Positions 25,944-33,017 of a stretch of 64,000 nt of DNA are shown here, piece by piece. A model generated the notes under the pieces. It was not told the origin of the DNA, made no database searches, and was given only the letters and a program-made list of their open reading frames with translations. A program made the translations under genes and the position numbers. The first letter of the stretch is position 1. The number at the start of each line of letters is the position of its first letter. This DNA is from Opitutales bacterium (GTDB lineage Bacteria > Verrucomicrobiota > Verrucomicrobiia > Opitutales > JABSRG01): the NCBI GenBank assembly GCA_028280845.1, contig JANQKZ010000031.1, positions 120,409-184,408 of the forward strand. Reading direction: 5' to 3'.

Positions 25944-26894
25944 ATGTTCCCCGCAGTATTAACCAGTTTCCTGTTCGCCCTGACAGGCCTCTGTGCCACG
26001 CAGTCCGCACGGATATTTGGCAGTGCCAAGGCGAACCTGCTGCGCCTCCTCGTCGCCCTGGCCCTCCTGACCCTATGGGCTCACCTCTTTGGCAAAGGAT
26101 GGTCGGGAGCCAGCTTCGGGTGGTTTGCCCTCGCCGGAGGAATTGGATTTGGGATTGGGGGCTGGTGTATGTTTCAAGCGCTTAACCGGCTGGGATCTAC
26201 CCTCAGCCTTCTCATCGTCGAAACCGCATCGGCCTTTTTCGCCGGCCTGTTCTCCTGGCATCTGCTGAATGCGGAACTCACAGCCACTCAGATGGGATTT
26301 GCGCTTCTCACTCTGGCCGGGGTAGTGCTCGGCTTACTCCCGAATGTGAAATCGGGAATACCCAAAGAGGCCATTGTCTTTGGAAGCCTGATGGCAGTCA
26401 TTGCTTCTGCCGCCCAGGGAGTATCGTTTACCCTTTCCAAATATGCCTTCATCGTCATGGCACAGGCGGGTGAGCCAATTGACAAATTGACGGCATCCTA
26501 TCAGCGGCTGTTGGGCGGCACCGCGATCGCCCTCACCTTGTTTGTAGTCGGCCTGATGGTTCGAGGCAGCTTTGCCTCAAAAGAAAACAGACCAGCCAAG
26601 CTTGCTTCCACCTTGAATCGGTATCCACACATGTCTCGCCCCTATAACATCCCGGGACCGGTTTGGGTTCTACTGAATGCACTTTTTGGCCCCATTTTGG
26701 GCGTGGCCTGCATGCTGTGGGCGATCAGCAAAGTAGGAAATCCGGGGATCGTCCAAACCGTAGTCGCCACCGCCACGCTCATGACCTTGCCCCTTGCCCG
26801 AAAGCTGGAAAACACACGCATGGGCTGGAATTACTTCGTGGGCTGTCTCCTATCCATTTTCGGAATTGCCGGACTCGTAGGGGTCCTGACCTGA
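25944..26894 (+). CDS. EamA/DMT family transporter
   Basis: A 316-residue inner-membrane protein with about ten hydrophobic helices arranged as two EamA repeats, e.g. 'FLFALTGLCATQSARIFGS', 'WFALAGGIGFGIGGWCMFQAL', 'MGFALLTLAGVVLGLLPN' and 'ALFGPILGVACMLWAISKVG'. The drug/metabolite transporter family exports amino acids, nucleotide sugars and similar solutes; the substrate is not predictable here. A loop of about 45 residues between the halves (near 210-240) is basic. It starts after the repeat region, and its stop is 18 bp before the TonB receptor start, so the two genes are probably co-transcribed, which suggests a shared solute or metal. Confidence 0.9.
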   Translation: MFPAVLTSFLFALTGLCATQSARIFGSAKANLLRLLVALALLTLWAHLFGKGWSGASFGWFALAGGIGFGIGGWCMFQALNRLGSTLSLLIVETASAFFAGLFSWHLLNAELTATQMGFALLTLAGVVLGLLPNVKSGIPKEAIVFGSLMAVIASAAQGVSFTLSKYAFIVMAQAGEPIDKLTASYQRLLGGTAIALTLFVVGLMVRGSFASKENRPAKLASTLNRYPHMSRPYNIPGPVWVLLNALFGPILGVACMLWAISKVGNPGIVQTVVATATLMTLPLARKLENTRMGWNYFVGCLLSIFGIAGLVGVLT

Positions 26895-26911
26895 CAGAAA
26901 GGCAACCAAAC

Positions 26912-28993
26912 ATGAAAACAAACCCCAGGCTCATCCTCATATCAGTTCTAATAGGTTGTATCCACACATCCACTACATCGGCACAGGATCAAACCACGAT
27001 CCCCACCCTCGATCCGAGGGTTGTCTTCGGAGACCCCTCGGTACCAACCCTGGAGCTGCCTCCAATCGATGGATTGGAGGATCTGAGTTCCACCCACCTC
27101 GGGGAAGCGCTCAGCGGAACGCCCGGGCTCGCCTTCGAAAAGCGCGGCCATGACATCGTAGATCCTCAAATTCGGGGCCTCGGATTCGACCGTGTCGTCA
27201 CTTTGGTCAATGGCTTGCCCGTGTTGCACAATTCACCCACACGCACCGCCGCGCCAATTAATGCCCTGGGTCCAGGCAGTGTCCGGGGCGTATCTATCGT
27301 TAAAGGCCTGGCTTCCGTTTCTTTGGGAGCGGCCGCTTCCGGGGGCTATATTGAAGTGAATACCTTTAAAGCTCCCGGCACCGTGGATTCCACTACCCTG
27401 GGAGGCACCATGACCTTGAACTACCAACCTGACCGTAGCGGATGGCAAAGTTTCGTCGAAGGACGGTACCGCAGCCCGAAGTGGGAGGTATCAGGATCCG
27501 GATATTACCAGGACTTGGGAAACTACCGAGCCGGAGATGGCCGCGAAGTCTCGGCACGGTTCAAAAGTAGAGGCGCCACCGTGGGAGCTCGATACCACCA
27601 AGGGATTCACCACTTCCAGGCTACCGGTATCTACCAGAACATCATTGAACAAGAAAACATTTCCCTGCCCTTGGATACCAAAAATTCGGAGACCGTTAAT
27701 CTTGCGCTGAGGCATGAAATCACTCCAGAGGGTAACACGCTTCAAACCTTGTCCTGGGCATTCGGATACACCACTGCAGACCCCTTCCTTACAATTGAGG
27801 ACCGGCCGGTCATTCCTGCGCCGATCACCGCCCAAGCCGACACGAATGCCGTTCAATTCCGGGTAGACTCCATCTGGAACCTTCCTGCTGATCAACAGCT
27901 GCGGACCGGTTTCCTCTACCTGAAAAACGAGCGGAACACGATCCGCTATCGTGGACCGTTTCAAGACCACATCTGGCCGGACACCCAATATGAAAACCTG
28001 GGGGCCTATGTTGAATGGCATGCGAATCCCAACGATCGCCTTCACCTGCGGTCGGGGATGCGTCTGGATCAAATCGACAGCATTGCTCGCTCCGCCAACG
28101 AAACAGCCTTCGGAGTACCCATTATCGATCTCTATGAAATCTATAATGGTCCCGAAGCCCGGAAAAATGAGAATAACCACACCGTAGGGGCCGCTAATCT
28201 CATGGGGACCTACACGATATCCAACGCGACGACCCTCTACGGGGGAATCGGCTATGCCGTCCAAGCCCCTGCCGCAACCGAACAGTATCGGGCCTTCCTG
28301 CAAGCTCTTGGTGTTGGCTTTGAAATTGGCAACCCGGCCCTCGACCCAGAGAAGAAATGGGAGACCGTCCTTGGTTTGGAGCACAGCTCGGATATATGGT
28401 TGTTCAAAATCGAAGGCTACTTCTATGCATTTTCGGACTACATTCACCGAAGACAAATCGGAGTGACGACCACACCTCCACCCAATCAACCGCTTTTTGG
28501 ATTCAGAAATATCGATGCCACATTCTGGGGGATTGAAGGTTCTGGAATATACCGGTTAAGCAATTCCCTAAGCTTTCCCTTCTCCTTTAGCTATGCGGAT
28601 GCGGAAAATCAGGATACGAATAAGGGCATCGCCGAAATCCCCCCATGGAAGCTAAGCCTTGGCTTTGATCACGCCATTGAATGGCGTTCCCAGGCCTTTT
28701 CATGGGGAGCGGAAGCCCGGTATGTCGCTTCCCGCGAAAACCCCGCCCCGGAAGAAAACATCATCTATTCCGATACCGATTCCTTTATCCTGGTTGACGT
28801 GAAGGCGACCTGGCAACCCACCGACCAGTGGACGGCAACCTTGCGGATTAACAACCTGTTCGATCAACTCTATTATAATTATCTGACTCCACCGACAGCC
28901 CCCATCCCTCCGGAAACCGGTGATCTCCTCCCAGGAGACCCCATCCCTGGACAAGGCATCGCGGCAAGTCTCAGTTTAAGTTTCACCTTCTGA
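26912..28993 (+). CDS. TonB-dependent outer-membrane receptor
   Basis: A 693-residue outer-membrane receptor. Signal peptide MKTNPRLILISVLIGCIHTSTTSA; the frame is open much further upstream inside the transporter gene, but this start fits the signal peptide. The plug domain (about 45-170) shows 'LGEALSGTPGLAFEKRG', 'PQIRGLGFDRVVTLVNGLPV' and 'SVRGVSIVKGLASVSLG'. The rest is alternating aromatic beta strands, ending in 'GQGIAASLSLSFTF', whose terminal Phe is usual for outer-membrane barrels. 'TATLRINNLFDQLYYNYLTP' is the family's C-terminal signature. It takes up siderophores, vitamin B12, metals or glycans with TonB energy; which one is unclear. Length is normal. Confidence 0.95.
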   Translation: MKTNPRLILISVLIGCIHTSTTSAQDQTTIPTLDPRVVFGDPSVPTLELPPIDGLEDLSSTHLGEALSGTPGLAFEKRGHDIVDPQIRGLGFDRVVTLVNGLPVLHNSPTRTAAPINALGPGSVRGVSIVKGLASVSLGAAASGGYIEVNTFKAPGTVDSTTLGGTMTLNYQPDRSGWQSFVEGRYRSPKWEVSGSGYYQDLGNYRAGDGREVSARFKSRGATVGARYHQGIHHFQATGIYQNIIEQENISLPLDTKNSETVNLALRHEITPEGNTLQTLSWAFGYTTADPFLTIEDRPVIPAPITAQADTNAVQFRVDSIWNLPADQQLRTGFLYLKNERNTIRYRGPFQDHIWPDTQYENLGAYVEWHANPNDRLHLRSGMRLDQIDSIARSANETAFGVPIIDLYEIYNGPEARKNENNHTVGAANLMGTYTISNATTLYGGIGYAVQAPAATEQYRAFLQALGVGFEIGNPALDPEKKWETVLGLEHSSDIWLFKIEGYFYAFSDYIHRRQIGVTTTPPPNQPLFGFRNIDATFWGIEGSGIYRLSNSLSFPFSFSYADAENQDTNKGIAEIPPWKLSLGFDHAIEWRSQAFSWGAEARYVASRENPAPEENIIYSDTDSFILVDVKATWQPTDQWTATLRINNLFDQLYYNYLTPPTAPIPPETGDLLPGDPIPGQGIAASLSLSFTF

Positions 28994-29086
28994 GGGAGTT
29001 TCGCCCCAGTCTCGCAGTCGTAATCGATTGGAATTTCGATTGCGAGGCCGAGACCGGCAGAAAAACCGGATACATAGATTACAGGA

Positions 29087-29136
29087 GCTTGGCTTGCAAG
29101 CAACCCGAGACGCATTGGGACGTAGACAAGCCAAGC
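29087..29136. repeat. Inverted repeat in the gap after the TonB receptor
   Basis: GCTTGGCTTG (29087-29096) and CAAGCCAAGC (29127-29136) are perfect 10-bp arms separated by 30 bp. A second weaker inverted repeat (CTCGCA...ATCGA / TCGAT...TGCGAG) lies at about 29009-29045. The region between the convergent genes may be an old mobile remnant or a structured transcript end. Confidence 0.4.
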
Positions 29137-29196
29137 CCCGCAGGAGAGGTTTTATACCTCGACATGAAATCTGAGGACGAAGCACAGGAATAGAGA

Positions 29197-30015
29197 CTAA
29201 TCGCTCACCTCCACCAGACGACCAATAATGACTTCTCGTTCACGTTTAATGATCGAAAAGATCAAGGTCGGATCCTCGGGATCAAACACAAAAGCCTGCC
29301 CTTCGGAAGGAAAGGGAGTCGTGTCCTCCCAGACCATGTAGGACCCTCCTGCAGGAAAGGAGACGACATACAACTCCTTATTGTCGTGCCCGGTTATATA
29401 AAGCCGACCATCGGGGCCAAAAGCGCCTCCCGAGCTGCTGTACTTTCCAAATTTCTCCACGAGCTCGGGCGGGTATACCCAGGATTCCCGGCGATTACCT
29501 TTGTCATCGAACTTGACCAATTGGGTCCATTCCGGACCCTTGCCTTGTTCCTGGGCTCGATTCGCGTAGTGAGCGAAATTCATATAAAAAAATCCATCCT
29601 TCCAGTCAAACCAGGTAAGAGACCCTTCGCGATGTCCCAGGCTCACACTGTCAATGTGCTCCAGTGTTTCCGCGTCCCAGGTCTCAACTGAGCTCATCAT
29701 CGGAACCAGGGGATAATTCGAATGGGCGCAAATCAATTTGCCCTCCCGCACCAATCCGGCGTTCAGGTGAATCAGGGGTTTACCCTCTTCGCAGGCCCAT
29801 CGATCCACCAGTTTTTTGGACTCCCGGTCATACTTCCCAATTTCATGGTTCCCTATGACGTAGATGAAATTCGAGTCTACCGCCACGCCTTGTCTCGCCT
29901 CTGGAGCTTTAAAACGCTCCAGTTCTTCATACTTCCATCCGGCGGTCAAAGACCCAAAGCATAGAAATAAAAGGGCTGTGAAGGCAAATCCATCGGAAAG
30001 CGTTCGGAAAGGCAT
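29197..30015 (-). CDS. Exported protein, beta-propeller-like, unknown function
   Basis: A 272-residue protein with a signal peptide (about residues 1-25, ending SLTAG). The mature part begins 'WKYEELERFKAPEARQGVAVDSNFIYVIGNHEIGKYDRES' and continues with repeated strand patterns such as 'GGAFGPDGRLYITGHDNKELYVVSFP' and 'QAFVFDPEDPTLIFSIIKRE', which resemble NHL/SMP-30 type propeller blades. I cannot assign an enzyme activity. A decayed fragment matching its N-terminal region occurs at 56867-56960 on the minus strand, so the family has been duplicated in this genome. Probably monocistronic, convergent with the TonB receptor gene. Confidence 0.82.
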   Translation of the reverse strand: MPFRTLSDGFAFTALLFLCFGSLTAGWKYEELERFKAPEARQGVAVDSNFIYVIGNHEIGKYDRESKKLVDRWACEEGKPLIHLNAGLVREGKLICAHSNYPLVPMMSSVETWDAETLEHIDSVSLGHREGSLTWFDWKDGFFYMNFAHYANRAQEQGKGPEWTQLVKFDDKGNRRESWVYPPELVEKFGKYSSSGGAFGPDGRLYITGHDNKELYVVSFPAGGSYMVWEDTTPFPSEGQAFVFDPEDPTLIFSIIKREREVIIGRLVEVSD

Positions 30016-30142
30016 AGATCTTGGTTCCCTTCTATATTAAAGACTTCGAATGGTTCCAGGATTCGAAAAATGGCGGAAGCCACAATATCCCTACTGTAAC
30101 ATTCAGAAGACAACCGTAAAATGAGACCTTGTTTACCGGTCT

Positions 30143-31147
30143 TCAAAGGAGATCCCCTTCCAAGTCTCCAGGAACAAATTTGCCCCGAACTCTAATCGAG
30201 TCGGCTAAAGTTTCCTCCCGGGAAAGGGTGTGCACGGTAATTTCAGGCGGGCAGAAGAATCGTGCTGCAACGCCGCAGGACCCCGTCCCCGGAGATGTAT
30301 ATCCCCGCAGATTCTCAAAACCCCACGGCCCTTTCAGCATGGAATTAGGACATCTCCCATTTCGAACAATGGCGATTCCACCTGGGAGACAGATCTGCCC
30401 CCCGTGGGTGTGTCCGCTCAACATGAGGTCGAAGTGAGGGGCGGCCTCGGCATAGACCTCAGGGCTGTGAGCCATGAGGAGGCTAAAGTCTCCACCCTCA
30501 TTCTCCGCGACCACCTTCGGAATGTCGTGGGTCCGGTAATAATGCGGATCATCGATGCCGCCGATAAAGAGCCGGCCACCCTGCCAATTAAATTGGACGG
30601 ACTCATTTATCAGAAGCGGCAAGCCTGCTTCCTCCAGCAATGGGGCCATTTCGATAAAATCATGATTGCCCAATATTCCCCAAAATGGACTTTGAATCAT
30701 TTCGAAGATGGGCCGCATGAGATCGATGGACGGCTTGTAATCCTCCCGGGTAGAATTTCGATAATCTCCGGTAATTAAACAAAGGTCATATTCCAGAGAT
30801 TTCAGCTGCTCGATAATGATGGGCTGAAGCTCAGGCAACAGATCGATATGCAGATCACTCATCTGCAATATCCGCAACCCCTCTAGTTCAGGAGGTATGT
30901 TTGGGAGCTTAAACTGGTTGAATGCGCACCTTAATTTTAAGCAATTCGCCTTCCCCCGCTCATACAGCAGAGTCGCTTTCAGGATACGCCGCACCCAGAC
31001 ATCGACGTTAAAAAATTTCTCCACCACGAACAGCCCTTCACCCTGGTGCTGGAGTTCAGCCGTATGGCCAATTTGCCGTATCAATCGTCGCTCAAGAAAG
31101 GCATCATCAAATCGCCCTTTCAACCCCTGAATGGTCGTCGCGTCCAC
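30143..31147 (-). CDS. Metallophosphoesterase (calcineurin-like, YkuE/YaeI type)
   Basis: A 334-residue protein with the calcineurin-type metal motifs in order: 'LQMSDLHIDLL' (D-x-H), 'LCLITGDYRNSTRED' (GD, with Tyr-Arg-Asn in place of the usual G-D-x-x-D), 'WGILGNHDF' (GNHD), 'SLLMAHSPE' (H) and 'LMLSGHTHGGQICLP' (GHTH). The family hydrolyses phosphomonoesters or diesters, including lipid A or UDP-diacylglucosamine-type substrates in related proteins, but the substrate here is open. The N-terminal ~95 residues are outside the catalytic domain and include no clear signal peptide. The altered second motif may weaken one metal ligand. It faces away from the exopolysaccharide cluster. Confidence 0.88.
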   Translation of the reverse strand: MDATTIQGLKGRFDDAFLERRLIRQIGHTAELQHQGEGLFVVEKFFNVDVWVRRILKATLLYERGKANCLKLRCAFNQFKLPNIPPELEGLRILQMSDLHIDLLPELQPIIIEQLKSLEYDLCLITGDYRNSTREDYKPSIDLMRPIFEMIQSPFWGILGNHDFIEMAPLLEEAGLPLLINESVQFNWQGGRLFIGGIDDPHYYRTHDIPKVVAENEGGDFSLLMAHSPEVYAEAAPHFDLMLSGHTHGGQICLPGGIAIVRNGRCPNSMLKGPWGFENLRGYTSPGTGSCGVAARFFCPPEITVHTLSREETLADSIRVRGKFVPGDLEGDLL

Positions 31148-31200
31148 CCCGATACCCTAAGTCGTCTCCCACCTAAAATAAACCAAATTTCCTCTATTCC

Positions 31201-31259
31201 GGATGCTCCAATGAGGAATTTCATTCAGTAAGAATTTCAAGAGCATCCCGGAATTCCGG
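31201..31259. repeat. Nested inverted repeats between phosphoesterase and exopolysaccharide genes
   Basis: GGATGCTC (31201-31208) and GAGCATCC (31241-31248) are perfect 8-bp arms. The second arm runs into the 12-bp palindrome CCGGAATTCCGG at 31248-31259. It lies about 50-100 bp upstream of the sigma-54 box in the divergent promoter region. Confidence 0.4.
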
Positions 31260-31316
31260 TAAAAATTACAGCTTTACCCCTTTACAAAAACAGAACCATA
31301 AAATTGTTAAATTTTT

Positions 31317-31373
31317 ATATATCTAAAAATCAACAGTTTACAAATTTACAAATAAGCTGGCACAGGGAGTGAT
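31317..31373 (+). promoter_or_regulatory. Sigma-54-type promoter with upstream box, first exopolysaccharide unit
   Basis: CTGGCAC at 31357-31363 (-24 element) and GTGATT at 31369-31374 (-12 element, G conserved) fit the sigma-54 layout. The upstream box at 31317-31345 (ATATATCT, AAAATCAA, GTTTA, AAAT in order) starts exactly 41 bp before the TGG. It is identical in 25 of 29 positions, with only transitions, to the box at 49305. Confidence 0.7.
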
Positions 31374-31396
31374 TAAATAATGGCAACAACCACGCC

Positions 31397-32422
31397 ATGA
31401 ACATCATCACTCCCACCTTACAAACCGAATCGACCAGGGTAGAGCCGACCACGCGCTTCTCTGTGGTTATCGTCACCTACAATTCTGGGGACCATATCAA
31501 AGAGTGCCTCGCCTCTTTTGAACAAGATCTCTCTTCACAGGGGAAATGTTTCCTGGTGGATAACAACTCGAAGGACAACACGGTGGAAACGGTCACCCGC
31601 CACTTCGACAACATCGAGGTCATCGAGACCGGAGCCAACCTGGGATTCGCGGGAGCCAATAACTTCGTAGCGAAAAGCCTCAAGGGAGATTACATTTTCC
31701 TCATCAATCCTGACTCCCAGGTAAAACCTGGCGCGATTGAGGACACCATGGCCTGGATGGACGCCCACACCGAGGTTGGACTAGCTGGCGGGCTCCTGGT
31801 TGATGAGGAAGGCAACATCCAGCCCTCCGCCCGCAAGTTTCCCACCGCCCTCAATAAATTTTTTGTTCAAAGCGGCATGGCCGAGCGCTTTCCTCAGTCC
31901 AAGTGGATCGGCGGAGGCGACTACCGCTGGTTTGATCACCAGTCCGAAATGGAAGTTGACTGGGTCCCCGGTGCCTTCACCTGCATTCGCAAATCCATGC
32001 TGGATGAAATCGGATTTTTCGATCCCCGCTTCTTTCTTTACTTCGAAGAAACCGACCTCTGCCGCCGCGCCAAAGCTGCCGGTTGGAAAGTCTACTTCCT
32101 TCCCCAAGTCAAAATCTTCCATGAAGGTGGAGGCTGCAGCAAGAAAGTCGAACAAGAGACCTTCGACGTGGGTGGATCTCAGGTCATGAAATTCCGGATG
32201 CGCGCCGAGTGTCTTTACCACCACAAGGTTTCCGGCTTCTCCGGAGTCCTCGCCAATCTTGGCGTAGAGTGGGCATGGCATCGCCTCCGCGTCCTCGTTA
32301 ATACCAAGCCCGGCCAATCTGCCAGGGGGAAGCGCAATTATTCACGCATCCTCGCTCGTGAAATTGAGCAAGCCATCAAAGACACCCGCTGGGGAACCTA
32401 CTGCCCCCCCAAGCCCTGGTAA
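31397..32422 (+). CDS. Glycosyltransferase family 2
   Basis: A 341-residue GT-A fold glycosyltransferase. The N-terminus has 'RFSVVIVTYNSGDHIKECLASFE', then 'CFLVDNNSKDNTVETV', 'NLGFAGANNFVAK' and 'IFLINPDSQVKPGA', where the metal-binding Asp region is the NPDS string. 'WVPGAFTCIRKSMLDEIGFFDPRFFLYFEETDLCRRAKAAGW' is the typical GT2 acceptor-side motif (E-E-T-D-L). It is closest in pattern to rhamnosyltransferase-like family members that use nucleoside-diphospho sugars. It is the first gene after the sigma-54 promoter and starts the exopolysaccharide cluster; no membrane segment or signal peptide. Confidence 0.93.
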   Translation: MNIITPTLQTESTRVEPTTRFSVVIVTYNSGDHIKECLASFEQDLSSQGKCFLVDNNSKDNTVETVTRHFDNIEVIETGANLGFAGANNFVAKSLKGDYIFLINPDSQVKPGAIEDTMAWMDAHTEVGLAGGLLVDEEGNIQPSARKFPTALNKFFVQSGMAERFPQSKWIGGGDYRWFDHQSEMEVDWVPGAFTCIRKSMLDEIGFFDPRFFLYFEETDLCRRAKAAGWKVYFLPQVKIFHEGGGCSKKVEQETFDVGGSQVMKFRMRAECLYHHKVSGFSGVLANLGVEWAWHRLRVLVNTKPGQSARGKRNYSRILAREIEQAIKDTRWGTYCPPKPW

Positions 32423-32465
32423 TCCACTACCTGCAGCCTCAAAACTCTCCAACACACTAACTCCA

Positions 32466-33017
32466 GTGAACGACGCATTCTTCAAAAACCTGAAAGCCGA
32501 CCTGAACACCTATCAGGGCGACTGGACCCAGCAGGGTTTCTGGGCCATGACCGTTTACCGGTTTGGCCGCTGGCGCTACACCGTACGCTTTACCCCGTTG
32601 CGCAAGGTCTACTCCTTCCTTTACAAGTTCTCTTACAAGGTGGCCCAAATCCTGACCGGGATCGAGCTCCCCTGCGAAGCTCCGGTTGGCCCTGGTTTTC
32701 GGATCGACCACTTCGGCGGAATCGTCATCAGCGGTTACGCCCAGTTTGGTAGCAATTGCATCATCCGTAACGGAGTCACCATTGGCCTGAAAAACATCGA
32801 CACCCCGCGCGCCCCCAAGATCGGCAACAACGTCAACATCGGCGCCGGCGCCAAGATCCTCGGAGATATCACTATCGGAGACAACGTTGACATCGGGGCC
32901 AACGCCGTCGTCCTCCAAAGCGTTCCCGCCAACTCCATCGCGGTGGGCATCCCTGCCCGCATCATTTCCAAGCAACCTCAAACCGTGACTATCCTTCAGG
33001 AGGCCATCAACCAATGA
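32466..33017 (+). CDS. Serine-acetyltransferase-like hexapeptide-repeat acetyltransferase
   Basis: About 183 residues from the GTG at 32466 (VNDAFFKNLKADLNTY). The frame is open to 32358, but that would overlap the preceding glycosyltransferase; I find no good Shine-Dalgarno at either position, so the start is uncertain. The second half is a left-handed beta-helix with hexapeptide repeats: 'GPGFRIDHFGGIVISG', 'IRNGVTIG', 'IGAGAKILGDITIGDNVDIGANAVV' and 'VGIPARII', as in serine O-acetyltransferase and sugar O-acetyltransferases. The DHFGGIVI string carries the catalytic His. In this cluster it probably acetylates the polysaccharide or a precursor. It overlaps the start of the next gene by 4 bp. 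Confidence 0.86.
   Translation: MNDAFFKNLKADLNTYQGDWTQQGFWAMTVYRFGRWRYTVRFTPLRKVYSFLYKFSYKVAQILTGIELPCEAPVGPGFRIDHFGGIVISGYAQFGSNCIIRNGVTIGLKNIDTPRAPKIGNNVNIGAGAKILGDITIGDNVDIGANAVVLQSVPANSIAVGIPARIISKQPQTVTILQEAINQ

Noticed and set aside
26663..26911. N-terminal extension of the TonB receptor frame
   Set aside because: It overlaps the transporter gene in another frame and would bury the clear signal peptide starting at 26912.
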